DNA of 64,000 nt from NCBI RefSeq assembly GCF_900114345.1, contig NZ_FOZJ01000001.1:806001-870000 (forward strand). The letters are read 5' to 3'. Positions 40,375 to 49,771 of the stretch are shown one piece after another. The stretch is from Microbacterium sp. cf046. Lineage in GTDB: Bacteria; Actinomycetota; Actinomycetes; Actinomycetales; Microbacteriaceae. Numbering within the stretch: the first letter of the stretch is position 1; each line of letters begins with the position of its first letter. Under the pieces are notes generated by a model. It did no database searches. It was not told the origin of the DNA and was given only the letters and a program-made list of their open reading frames with translations. The position numbers and the translations under genes are program-made.

Positions 40375-43300
40375 ATGGCGGAAGAACTGGATCCACGACT
40401 GGTCGGCGCGCTGTCTCGCGTGTTCGCGCGGAACCCGACGATCGAGGTGCCTTTCACCGAGATCGGCGGCATCGGGGTGGTCGAGGGCATCGGAGCCCTC
40501 GGCGGGGAGCCGCTCGACGCGCCGGAGTCGCTGCCGCGCACCACCATCTTCCGTCCCGGCGACCTGCTCCGCGTCGAGTTCCGGTTCGTGAACCTCGACC
40601 GCGTCGATGCGGACGGCATGCCGACGCTCGCCCGACGGGATGCGGCCAAGCCCGCGTTCCTGATCGCTGTCTTCGGCCCGCAGCACATTCTCGAGCAGGC
40701 GTTCTTCGATCCCTCCGGTCCGCCCGGCGCGTTCGCGACCACCACGAAGCCTCCGCGCGATGATGAGAAGCGCGCCGATGCGAACACCGGCGTCGAGGTG
40801 CCGGTGTATCCGGTGAAGGCGCGCATCGCCCGCGCGAGCCGCATCGCCTACCGGGTCACCGACGAGCGGATCCTGTTCACCACCGGCGGCTTGCTGCACG
40901 CAATGCGCGTCCTGCCTCTCAGCGTGGTGCCGCACGCCGAGGGCGCGCCCCCCATCATCAGATGGCACGAACTCGCCGACGACCTCGGCGCCATCGCAAC
41001 CGTCACGCGCAGGCTGAGGGGCGTCGGCGCGGTTGCCGTGCGGCGCAGCCCCGGACGCCGCGCCGCGGCCTTCACCGACCTGACCGAGGCGGTTCGCCTC
41101 CGCCGCACGGCCGACGAGGTGGAGATGCGCTTCGGGACCGCATCAGCGGTGGCTGCAGTGACCACCGACCTTCGCGCCGGCGTCGAACTGGGTCCTCGGC
41201 TGCGACTGGACCTGCGCCCGCCCGTGCCGCGGATTCCCGAGTCGACGGAGACGGCCCTCGAGATCCCGTGGCGGTTGCAGCTCAGCCCGCACTCGCGCGG
41301 CGCGTTCACGCACGCGCTGGGCGAGGTCGATCACGACGGTCGCGTCGAGCTCTGGCACTCGCGGCTCGGCAACAGGACGGACGCCGCAGCCGACCTCGAC
41401 CCGAGCACCCCGCCACCGGTGGACGAGTCGCAGAGCGCGGGGCGCACGGTCCGGGCCGTCTGGACGCGCGACTTCACCCCCGGCAAGGGGCCGGCTCAGC
41501 GCACCGGGGCCTTCCCCGCGGATGAGGACTTCAGCAAGCTGAGCACGCTCCCGCCGTTCCGGGCCACCCTCTCCGTGCGCGACCGCATGCAGCTCGTCCA
41601 CCTGACGTCGAATCACCGCTGGGACGGGTACAGACCGCAGCCCGCCGCCGTCGAGCGGCTCATGCTCACCGCGCCCGGTGGGTGGCTCGCCTTGGAGGCG
41701 CATTTCTCCCCACCCCTGGGGCTGTCCATCGAGGAATGGCGGCACCGCGCGACCCTCGGCCGGGACCACTACGTCAAGGTCGTCTACCAGGGCGTGCTGC
41801 TGCCGTTCGGTCACCGCGCATCGCTGGTGAAGGTCACCGAACGACGGGTGAAGTCGGATGGCCGTGCCACGCTCTATCAGCGGTTCTTCATCGTCGTGCG
41901 CCAGCCCGAGCGGAGGTTCCTCGCCAGCGGCACCAAGCAGTTCGACAATCGGATGCCGCTGCGCTGGGTGCGCATCCTCACGGCCGAAACGCCGCCGCTG
42001 TCGGCGCCCCGCGCACTCCTGGATGGGGCCGGCGGGCAGATCTTCCTCCCCGAGATCGCAGTGGCCGATGGACCTGCGCCGGCACCCGGTCAGCCTGGTG
42101 CCGGCGTGCAGCCGTTCCACTTCCGCTTCGTGGCCAACGACATCGCCAACCGGCTCATCGAGTTCGAGGGTCCCGCAGTTTTCGTGGAGAAGACGGTCTT
42201 CGAGGGCGCCGCCCGAGCAGCCGCGCTCGAGAAGGCCAACGGCGTCGACACGACGTACCCACTCCTCGGCCAGCGCATCGCGTTCGCGCCGCCGCTCGAT
42301 CCGGACGACACGACCCTCGCAACCGAGCGGATCCGGTTCGACGCCGGTTTCGACCTGGTCACGAGCGAGAAGTCGGTGAACTTCGTGCTGCCTTTCATGC
42401 GGGTCGCCCATGCGCCGGTTCCGGCCATGTCGGCCTTCACCGGGCAGACCGGGGCCCGCGCCCTCACCTACGCCACCGCGTACCGCGATCACGGCGTCGG
42501 CACCGGGCCTGACCCGACTGCTCACCCGGGCAATCAGGGTGGCCTGTTCCTGCAGCTCGCCGACGATGCCGGCAGTCCGATTGCGCCGAGCGGCGCCGTC
42601 GCCATGGGCTTCTCGTCGCAGTCGCAGAAGTCGGGAGGCTTCGTCAGCCCGAGCGTCGGCGTGACAGCGCTCGCCCGACGGGTCGGGCCGGTCGGCGGTG
42701 ATCTGGCCAAGCTCGCCTCCAACGCCGGGACCTTCGACGTCGGAGGCATGTTCGGGCTGGATGCCGCGAAGCTGTTCGGCATCCTTCCGCTGGCCGAACT
42801 CCTCCCGTCGAGTGGTGGCCCGCTGCCGGCGTTCGTCACGAAGGCGGTGAACGTCGTCGTCGACCTGGACGGCGCCGTCGCCGAGGCCCGCGCATTCCTC
42901 ACCGCCCAGGCCGCGCAGCTGAACGCGCAGGGCGCGGCTGTCCAGCAGGCTGCCGTCGCCCTCGGCGATGCCGGGGAGGCGGTCGCCGACGCCCTCGCCG
43001 CAGTGCTGCAGCCGCCGCATCCGGCGCAGCCGCTCGAGGCACTGCTGGACGAGCTCGCACTCCGCGCTCGTGCCCTGGTCGACCGGCTTCGGGCGATCAC
43101 CTCGGCAGCCGGAGCCGCCGTCGCCGGCGCGGCCGGGCTCGCGATACCCCGCCCCGACCTCGAGCGCGTCTTCGGCGTCCTCGACCGCCTCGCCGACCTC
43201 GCCTCCGACGCGGGCCCGATCGCACAGGCCATCCAGGATTTCGCGACCGGCGCGCTCCTGCCCGAACGTGTCAGTGCCCGGCTGGAGTGGACCACCGAGC

Positions 43301-44340
43301 TCGTGCCATGGCCGCCCACGGGGGTCAGCCCGCCCGTGTTCCTGCCCGAGGGCGACAAGCGCCTGCGGCTGGTGTCCGAAGTGCAGGCACCGCTCCGCGG
43401 TGGCACACCGACGACCCTCGTGTCGTGCTCGCTGCCGCCTTTCACCGTCACGCTGTTCGGCGACACCCGGTTCATCGCCATCCACGTCATGGTGATGGAG
43501 TTCTCGGTTCAGCCCGGGCGCAAGACCGACGTGAACGTGGAGCTGAGCGACGGCAAGGATGGGCGCGCCGAAGGCATCGAGTTCCTCGGTCCGCTCGCGT
43601 TCGTGAACACCCTGAAGGAGATCATCCCGTTCGACGGCTTCAGCGACCCGCCGTACCTCGACATCGAGCCGAGCGGTCTGAAGGCCGGCTTCGACCTGGA
43701 GATCCCCGACCTCGCGGTGGGCGTGTTCGCCCTCACGAACATCCATGTCGGTGCGGAGCTGTCGGTCCCGTTCATCGGCGAATCGCTCGAGTTCCGCTTC
43801 TTCTTCGCCACCCGCGAGAACCCCTTCCGCCTGCAGGTGGCGTTCTTCGCCGGCGGCGGATTCTTCGCGATCACGATCTCGCCCAAGGGTCTCAAGGTCA
43901 TCGAGGCCGCATTCGAGTTCGGTGCCGCCGTGGAGATGAGCTTCGTGGTCGCATCAGGCAGCCTCTCGGTGATGGCGGGGATCTACTTCCGCCTCGAGAT
44001 GCAGGGCGACACGCAGGCCGTGCAGCTGACCGGATACTTCCGCGCCCGTGGCGAGGTCGACGTGCTCGGACTCATCTCCGCGTCGATCGAGCTCTACCTC
44101 GAGCTCAGCTACCGCTCGGTGGGTGGAGCCTCGAAGGCCGTCGGCAAGGCGTCGATCAGCATCGAGGTGTCGGTCTGCTTCCTGTCGTTCTCCGTGTCGG
44201 TCACGTGCGAGAAGCAGTTCGCAGGCTCGAGCGGCGACCCGACGTTCCTCGACACGATGGGCAAGTTCGTCGACCATCGGGGCGTCGACCGCGACCCCTG
44301 GGCCGAGTACTGCGACGCGTTCGGCGTGGAGGCGATGTGA
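40375..44340 (+). CDS. Giant unrecognised protein A (1321 residues)
   Basis: No family recognised. There is no signal peptide and no membrane span, so it would be cytosolic or exported by an unknown route. Residues 1-810 are mainly beta-rich with short loops. An Ala-rich helical segment spans about 820-960 (many AQAAQ/ARAL repeats), like a coiled stalk. Residues about 963-1300 consist of alternating amphipathic beta-strands with aromatic and Gly-rich turns (LEFRFFFATRENPF, FFAGGGFFAI), reminiscent of a beta-barrel or large beta-sheet. The end is DPWAEYCDAFG. The stop overlaps the start of giant protein B (GTGA), so both are made together. The family may correspond to a poorly described DUF; I could not confirm. 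Confidence 0.85.
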   Translation: MAEELDPRLVGALSRVFARNPTIEVPFTEIGGIGVVEGIGALGGEPLDAPESLPRTTIFRPGDLLRVEFRFVNLDRVDADGMPTLARRDAAKPAFLIAVFGPQHILEQAFFDPSGPPGAFATTTKPPRDDEKRADANTGVEVPVYPVKARIARASRIAYRVTDERILFTTGGLLHAMRVLPLSVVPHAEGAPPIIRWHELADDLGAIATVTRRLRGVGAVAVRRSPGRRAAAFTDLTEAVRLRRTADEVEMRFGTASAVAAVTTDLRAGVELGPRLRLDLRPPVPRIPESTETALEIPWRLQLSPHSRGAFTHALGEVDHDGRVELWHSRLGNRTDAAADLDPSTPPPVDESQSAGRTVRAVWTRDFTPGKGPAQRTGAFPADEDFSKLSTLPPFRATLSVRDRMQLVHLTSNHRWDGYRPQPAAVERLMLTAPGGWLALEAHFSPPLGLSIEEWRHRATLGRDHYVKVVYQGVLLPFGHRASLVKVTERRVKSDGRATLYQRFFIVVRQPERRFLASGTKQFDNRMPLRWVRILTAETPPLSAPRALLDGAGGQIFLPEIAVADGPAPAPGQPGAGVQPFHFRFVANDIANRLIEFEGPAVFVEKTVFEGAARAAALEKANGVDTTYPLLGQRIAFAPPLDPDDTTLATERIRFDAGFDLVTSEKSVNFVLPFMRVAHAPVPAMSAFTGQTGARALTYATAYRDHGVGTGPDPTAHPGNQGGLFLQLADDAGSPIAPSGAVAMGFSSQSQKSGGFVSPSVGVTALARRVGPVGGDLAKLASNAGTFDVGGMFGLDAAKLFGILPLAELLPSSGGPLPAFVTKAVNVVVDLDGAVAEARAFLTAQAAQLNAQGAAVQQAAVALGDAGEAVADALAAVLQPPHPAQPLEALLDELALRARALVDRLRAITSAAGAAVAGAAGLAIPRPDLERVFGVLDRLADLASDAGPIAQAIQDFATGALLPERVSARLEWTTELVPWPPTGVSPPVFLPEGDKRLRLVSEVQAPLRGGTPTTLVSCSLPPFTVTLFGDTRFIAIHVMVMEFSVQPGRKTDVNVELSDGKDGRAEGIEFLGPLAFVNTLKEIIPFDGFSDPPYLDIEPSGLKAGFDLEIPDLAVGVFALTNIHVGAELSVPFIGESLEFRFFFATRENPFRLQVAFFAGGGFFAITISPKGLKVIEAAFEFGAAVEMSFVVASGSLSVMAGIYFRLEMQGDTQAVQLTGYFRARGEVDVLGLISASIELYLELSYRSVGGASKAVGKASISIEVSVCFLSFSVSVTCEKQFAGSSGDPTFLDTMGKFVDHRGVDRDPWAEYCDAFGVEAM

Positions 44341-47300
44341 CCACCGAATCCGCGATCTTCACCGCGATCCCCGCCGGACGGATGCCGGACCAGGGGCTGC
44401 TCAAGGTGACGGTCTTCGTCACCCCACGGCTCTCCACTGACGAGCCGCCCGGCAGCGGGGTGCTCATCGAACTGCCCGCGTTCGCGGCGTTCGCGAACTG
44501 GCCGAAGACGCTCGCCGATGCGAAGTGGGGCATCGAAGTCGACGGGGTCGGCACGATCGACGGCATCCCGTTCACCGACGTCGACCCGGATGCGGTCACG
44601 CCGAGCCCCGACGTGTGGTCGCAGCTGTTCGACCGCACGAGTGTCGGCGAAGCGAACTTCCAGCACTTCGAGCAGGCAGTCGTCCATTCCTACTCCGTGG
44701 ACGAGGTCGCCAAGGCGATCACCGGCCTGTACCAGACCATCGCCGTCACGAGTCCGACCTCCTTCCCCGCGATCACGAGGGGGCCGCTCGCGGGCAAGCT
44801 CGAAGAGCTGCGCTCACCGCTCACCGTCCGCGAGCAGTTCGGCGAGGGCGGGCACCGGCGGGCCATCAAGCAGCTCATCGAGCGGGTCCGGCGCACGTCC
44901 GACCCGCGACCCGGTGGGCTGCCCGGGCGGTTCCTGCGCATCGAGGACGTCCCTCCCGCGGAGCGACAGGCGTTCGCGCTCGCCGCGGCGGCGAGCTTCT
45001 ACGACCGCACGGATGACCCATGGGACGACGCGACAGCCACCGCACCGGCGCCTGAACCGGTCGCCCCGGAATTCCACTCGTTCGTCGCCCGCTGCGCCGA
45101 CTATCCCGAACTGCTCCGCCATCTCGGGCTGGCGATCGACCTCGCGATCCCCGACGACGGCGGCATCCCCGAGTTCACCGGCATCCGGGTCGCATCCGGC
45201 TTCAACGTCGACCTGCTCGAGGAGCTCATCACCCCGCCCGCCGCGCCGGAGCAGGCGCGCCCCGTCACCCTCACGCACCGCACCGATCGCGTGTGGGCGC
45301 CCGACTCCCGCACGGAGCTGCCCGACATCGTGGACGGCAGCCTGGTGATCGACGACGCCCGCCGCTTCCTCGTGGATCAGCTCGACCCCGACGGTGCCGC
45401 ACTCAAGGTGACGACGCTCCTGGCCGACCTCGAGCGCACCGACCAGGCGCTGCGAGACAGCGCGCAGGCGAACAACAACGCCCCGTCGATGACGGCCGAC
45501 GCATCGTCGCTGCCCGCGCTGCGCTCGACCGGTGTGATCGTCGCACGCCGCGACCGCGCCGCGGGGATGGTCGCGCAGTTCGACGCCTCCGCGGACCACG
45601 ACCAGACCCGCACCGGCGGACAGGCCGCGCGACTGAACGCCGCCGACGTCACCCGCGGCTGGCGCATCGACGTGCAGGATGAGGCCTCCGGCTCGCGAGA
45701 GTGGTTCTCGCTGCACCGCCGTGCGGGCGAATACGAACTGGTGGCGCCGGGCGCTGACCCGACACCGCTGGACGTGCAGCCCAAGCCCGACGAGGGCTAC
45801 CTGAAGGCCGCGTCGATGTCGAGCGGCAAGGCCGACCCGACCGCAGACCAGTACCTGCACGAGACCCTCGCCGGATGGGACGGCTGGTCGCTGGCGGTGA
45901 AGCGACCGGGCAGGGTCGTGAACGAGACCGAGGCCGCCGACCCCTCCGTGCCCCCGGAGGTCGCCGACACCGGCTTTCCGCTCGCTGCCCGCTTCCGCGT
46001 CCAGCGGGGGTCGCTGCCGCGCCTGCGCTTCGGACGGCCGTACCGATTCCGAGTGCGCGCCGTCGACCTCTCCGGCCGATCGATTCCCGCCGATCAGCTC
46101 GACGAGGCGCGCGAACGCGACCTGGGACGCACATACCAGCGCTGGGAGCCGGTGCCGTCGCCCGCGGTCGTCCCCCTCACGGAGTACACCGAGGGTGAAT
46201 CGCTCATGCGCATGGTGATCCGCTCCACGCTCGACGTGCCGGTCGCCGATTACATCGCACTCGACCGCGTCGCGAACCTGCCCGGGCATGCGGCAGACGG
46301 TGACCTGGGCATCGTCTACCGCGCGGAGAACGAGCGGAACCTGGCCGCGCCGATCGGCAGTGTGCAGCTCGCCGAGACGCACGGCATGTTCGACGCGGCG
46401 CTCGCCGGTGATGCCGCTGCCGTCGCGGCGCAGTTCGCGATCGCCGGAAGGGAGGCAGGGAGCTTCCTCACGCTCCCCGGCGCGCGTGTCGTCAATCCGC
46501 GCGGCCCGGCGGATGCGCTCACCGGTGAGAAGGATCAGGTGCTGCCAGACGGCCAGTACATCGTCCACACCGACCGCTCGCTCTCCCTCCCTTACCTGCC
46601 CGACCCGCTCGCGCGCGGGATCTCGTTCACCACCCTCCCCGGCGACGAGGGCGGCGGGCCAGCCGTCGAGGGCGATCCGCCGACACGGCTGCTGCGCTGG
46701 CCGGGCGATCCCGCGGACTGGACCGACCGCCGGCCGGTGCTGATCCGGGTCGTCGAAGGCGACGGAGACCCCGAGTTCGATGCCGATGCGCGTGTACTGA
46801 CCGTGCGCCTGCCGAAGGCCACCCTGCGCACGGTGCGACTCAGCTCGTTCCTCGACGACGGCGACATCGACCTCATGCGTGTCTGGCACCTCATCGATGA
46901 GCACCAGGCGCCCGCGAGCTCCGCACAGCTCGACACGGTGCGCCGGGGGCGGCACTGGATGATCACTCCGGCCACCGAGCTCACCCTCGTGCACGCGGTG
47001 GAGAAGCCGCTGGAGCCGCCCGAGATCCGGCTGCAGCCGGGACGCATGCGCGATCGCGATGCCACGTTCTCGCTGCTTCCGGGCGTCGTGCACAACCACG
47101 CGCCGAGCACCGGCCGCCTCGACATCGACGCGAAATGGGCGGATCCGGTCGACGACGTGCTCGAGCCGGCGCCCCGCGACGAAACGAAGCGCGCCCACGT
47201 CGCGGACTTCCAGCTCGAGGCCTTCGAAGTCGATGCGCAGATGTGGGCGGTGAACGGACCCGCGGCCGGCCCGTACGGACCGCGCCACGCGGTGCGGCAT

Positions 47301-48791
47301 GAGTTCGGTGACACCCGCCACCGCTGGGTGGAATACACGCCTCAGGCGACGACGCGATTCCGCGAGTACTTTCCACCGAAGATCACGGACGACCCGCAGC
47401 TGATCACGTCGGTCGGCGAGCCGCTGACCGTCGACGTGCCATCCAGTTCACGACCCGCGCCGCCCGACGTGAAGTACCTCGTACCCTACTGGGAGTGGCG
47501 CACCGAGGAACTCGGACTCGACGCGCCACTCGCGGTGCGTCGCGTCCGCACTGCGGGCGGTCTGCGCGTCTACCTCGGGCGTCCGTGGTTCTCGAGCGGA
47601 CCCGACGAACTGCTCGGTGTCGTGCTCGCGCGTCAGCCCTTCATCCGGTGGCCCGTGGACATCGACCGCGGAGTCTTCGTGGACAGCGCGACAAGAGGTG
47701 CGTCGGAGGCGTGGGCGGAGCAGGTCGTCGAAGGCGCCGGCATCCGCGCCGTCGAGGGCATCGGCGCAGGTGCGGATGCCGCGGCCTCGGCGCTCGTGGC
47801 GGATCACATCGCGTCCGCCGCTGCGGCGGTGCGCGAAGAGGCCTTCCGCGCACGCGGCGACAGGGCGATCCGGGCCCGCAACGACGTGGACCGCTTCGTG
47901 GTCGCGACGGATCGCTCGGTGACCGCAGCTCGCTTGATCGATCGGGATCGGGTCAGCGCGGTGGAGACCGATGTCGCGGCGGGACTGGTCACCGACTTCT
48001 CGCCGTTCTTCACGGGAACCGGACCCGAAGGCCGACGATTCACCAGCGTGTGGGGCGCCGACCCGATCTTCGCGGGCGACCCGGTGCCGTCCGGCCCGTT
48101 CGCGACCCACTTCCCGCGCCGGGTCGCGGTCGGCACAGTCGCGCTTGCAGAGGTGCCCGATACCGTGACCGTCGTCGGGCACCAGCCGGACTTCGACGCC
48201 GATCGGAAGCTCTGGTACTGCGATGTCGCGATCGAGGCCGGTTCCGCGTACACGCCGTTCGTGCAGCTCGCGCTCGCCCGCTATCAGCCGCACTCCATCG
48301 GCGGTGTCGAGATCTCGACCGTGGTCCGCGCCGACTGGCTGCAGCCGCTGCCACGACGCGAAGCCACCTTCGTCTCGACGCCCGACGGCGCCGCGGTGCT
48401 GCTCACCGTGGCCGGCACGGTCGGCATCCCCGAGCACGCGCGCGGGTTGCCGGACCTCGCATCCGAGATCAGCGCCTCGCGGCGCGTCGAGGCCTGGGTG
48501 GAGCGACTGCCGGCCGACGCCACCAGCGACCTCGACTGGGTTCAGGTCGGAGGTCCGGTGGTGCTGGAGGTGCGCATGGGGCTCGCCGCGATCCGGCAGG
48601 AGCGCTTCGCCGAGGCGGAGTGGGTCGGCGCGGTGCCGCTCCCCGAACGCATCGCGGGGGAGCGCCTCCGCGTGCAGCTCGCCGAATACGAGCTGCACGA
48701 GGGCGATCCCATCGGCCTGTCGCCGTTCATCGTGATGCTTCCGCAGCGCGGCCGTCGCATCGTGTACGGGGACTCCGTCGAAGTGCCATGA
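44337..48791 (+). CDS. Giant unrecognised protein B (1484 residues)
   Basis: No family recognised. The GTG start is chosen because it overlaps the stop of protein A; the frame is open to 43287 but only inside A. No signal peptide or transmembrane helix. A fibronectin-III-like strand pattern occurs at about 565-585 (PYRFRVRAVDLSGRS). The LPYLPDPLARG block is near 752-762. An Ala-rich helical stretch lies at about 1118-1218, similar in composition to that of protein A, and a beta-rich end follows with a YQPHSIGG motif. Overall it looks like an assembly or multi-module structural protein rather than an enzyme. Dodecin follows 46 bases later. Function unknown. Confidence 0.85.
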   Translation: MTTESAIFTAIPAGRMPDQGLLKVTVFVTPRLSTDEPPGSGVLIELPAFAAFANWPKTLADAKWGIEVDGVGTIDGIPFTDVDPDAVTPSPDVWSQLFDRTSVGEANFQHFEQAVVHSYSVDEVAKAITGLYQTIAVTSPTSFPAITRGPLAGKLEELRSPLTVREQFGEGGHRRAIKQLIERVRRTSDPRPGGLPGRFLRIEDVPPAERQAFALAAAASFYDRTDDPWDDATATAPAPEPVAPEFHSFVARCADYPELLRHLGLAIDLAIPDDGGIPEFTGIRVASGFNVDLLEELITPPAAPEQARPVTLTHRTDRVWAPDSRTELPDIVDGSLVIDDARRFLVDQLDPDGAALKVTTLLADLERTDQALRDSAQANNNAPSMTADASSLPALRSTGVIVARRDRAAGMVAQFDASADHDQTRTGGQAARLNAADVTRGWRIDVQDEASGSREWFSLHRRAGEYELVAPGADPTPLDVQPKPDEGYLKAASMSSGKADPTADQYLHETLAGWDGWSLAVKRPGRVVNETEAADPSVPPEVADTGFPLAARFRVQRGSLPRLRFGRPYRFRVRAVDLSGRSIPADQLDEARERDLGRTYQRWEPVPSPAVVPLTEYTEGESLMRMVIRSTLDVPVADYIALDRVANLPGHAADGDLGIVYRAENERNLAAPIGSVQLAETHGMFDAALAGDAAAVAAQFAIAGREAGSFLTLPGARVVNPRGPADALTGEKDQVLPDGQYIVHTDRSLSLPYLPDPLARGISFTTLPGDEGGGPAVEGDPPTRLLRWPGDPADWTDRRPVLIRVVEGDGDPEFDADARVLTVRLPKATLRTVRLSSFLDDGDIDLMRVWHLIDEHQAPASSAQLDTVRRGRHWMITPATELTLVHAVEKPLEPPEIRLQPGRMRDRDATFSLLPGVVHNHAPSTGRLDIDAKWADPVDDVLEPAPRDETKRAHVADFQLEAFEVDAQMWAVNGPAAGPYGPRHAVRHEFGDTRHRWVEYTPQATTRFREYFPPKITDDPQLITSVGEPLTVDVPSSSRPAPPDVKYLVPYWEWRTEELGLDAPLAVRRVRTAGGLRVYLGRPWFSSGPDELLGVVLARQPFIRWPVDIDRGVFVDSATRGASEAWAEQVVEGAGIRAVEGIGAGADAAASALVADHIASAAAAVREEAFRARGDRAIRARNDVDRFVVATDRSVTAARLIDRDRVSAVETDVAAGLVTDFSPFFTGTGPEGRRFTSVWGADPIFAGDPVPSGPFATHFPRRVAVGTVALAEVPDTVTVVGHQPDFDADRKLWYCDVAIEAGSAYTPFVQLALARYQPHSIGGVEISTVVRADWLQPLPRREATFVSTPDGAAVLLTVAGTVGIPEHARGLPDLASEISASRRVEAWVERLPADATSDLDWVQVGGPVVLEVRMGLAAIRQERFAEAEWVGAVPLPERIAGERLRVQLAEYELHEGDPIGLSPFIVMLPQRGRRIVYGDSVEVP

Positions 48792-48837
48792 TCGCGGAAA
48801 GACCTCATCGGCACGACAGGATACGAAAGGGCTGGGC

Positions 48838-49053
48838 ATGACTGATCACACCTACCGAGTGACGGAGATCGTCGGGACGTCATCCGAAGGAACCGACGCC
48901 GCGATCCGAGGCGCTCTCGACCGCGCATCCAAGACCCTGCGCAACATCGACTGGTTCGAGGTCGTGTCCACGCGAGGACACGTCGAGGACGGCGCGATCC
49001 ATCACTTCCAGGTGACGCTCAAGGTGGGGTTCCGCCTCGAGGACCCGGAGTAG
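48838..49053 (+). CDS. Dodecin, flavin-binding dodecamer protein
   Basis: A 71-residue dodecin with the whole fold: N-terminal strand YRVTEIVGTS, one helix (DAAIRGALDRASKTL), the flavin-stacking Trp39 in NIDWFEV, and Gln58 in FQVTLKVGFRL contacting the isoalloxazine. It forms hollow dodecamers that sequester FMN/riboflavin or CoA-type ligands. Located 46 bases after giant protein B on the same strand, with an AAAGGG site, it may share that transcript. Confidence 0.95.
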   Translation: MTDHTYRVTEIVGTSSEGTDAAIRGALDRASKTLRNIDWFEVVSTRGHVEDGAIHHFQVTLKVGFRLEDPE

Positions 49054-49077
49054 GGCTGCTCCTCGCAGGCCGCTTGC

Positions 49078-49305
49078 CTAGTTCGACTCGAGGCCGGCCT
49101 GCCAGCGCCGCTGTTCGCGGGCGAAGAGCAAGATGAAGATGCCCCAGAGGCTGACGTCGTCCGCGAGTCCGAGTGGACCGAGGACGAGTTCGGGAATCAG
49201 ATCGATGGGCGCGAACGTGTAGACCACTGCAGCGATCGCGGCGATCGTCGTCGTCGGCGCGATGCGGTGCTCATGGTTCTTGATCGCCCTGAGGAAGCTC
49301 CACAT
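49078..49305 (-). CDS. DUF1232 (YkvA-like) small membrane protein
   Basis: A 75-residue protein with the DUF1232 pattern: hydrophobic helix, then FAPIDLIPELVLGPLGLADD followed by a second helix. The DLIP motif is diagnostic. ATG at 49305 is preferred; 49323 would add six residues. Membrane association expected; function unknown. Confidence 0.85.
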   Translation of the reverse strand: MWSFLRAIKNHEHRIAPTTTIAAIAAVVYTFAPIDLIPELVLGPLGLADDVSLWGIFILLFAREQRRWQAGLESN

Positions 49306-49368
49306 GCATCCAGTGTGCGGCACGATCGAGGCTGCGCACCCAACTGTCGGTTGTTGTCCAGCATCCGA

Positions 49369-49731
49369 TCAGTCGGCACCTGGACCGCGCAGCTTCTTCG
49401 GCAGTCCGGCCAGCACGAGCTCGTAGGAGTGGTCGATCGCCTCGCGCAGCTCATCATCGGGGATGCCGCCACCGGTGGCGAGCACGTTCCAGCCCGACCG
49501 CCCGATGTACGGCGAGACGCGGGCATCCTGCGGATAGCGGACCAGCCAGTCGTCCGCCTCCTCCCGGGTCGTCGCTGCCTTGACGCCGATCGAGGTGCCG
49601 TCGCCGAAGAAGACGAAGATCTTGCCGCGGGCATCCGGTCCGACCTTGAAGACCACGTCCCCCTCCCAGGGCTGGTCCTCCCACGCTCCCCATTTCGCGG
49701 CGCAGTACGCACGGACGTCTTCCGGAATCAC
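49369..49731 (-). CDS. MmcQ/YjbR-family protein
   Basis: A 120-residue protein. The start EDVRAYCAAKWGAWEDQPW and the VVFKVG strand are the usual form of YjbR/CyaY-like proteins; WLVRYPQDARVSPYIG and the closing helix ELVLAGLPKKLR complete it. DNA binding has been suggested for the family but is weakly supported. Stands alone. Confidence 0.85.
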   Translation of the reverse strand: MIPEDVRAYCAAKWGAWEDQPWEGDVVFKVGPDARGKIFVFFGDGTSIGVKAATTREEADDWLVRYPQDARVSPYIGRSGWNVLATGGGIPDDELREAIDHSYELVLAGLPKKLRGPGAD

Positions 49732-49771
49732 GTCTCCAGTATGCCCACCGTCGCTCGCGCGGGCCGAGCAC

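Noticed and set aside
41143..43746. 867-residue minus-strand frame across giant protein A
   Set aside because: Antisense shadow; low-complexity composition and no ribosome binding site.
44814..47321. 835-residue minus-strand frame across giant protein B
   Set aside because: Same reason: antisense to a gene with coupled translation and much better start.
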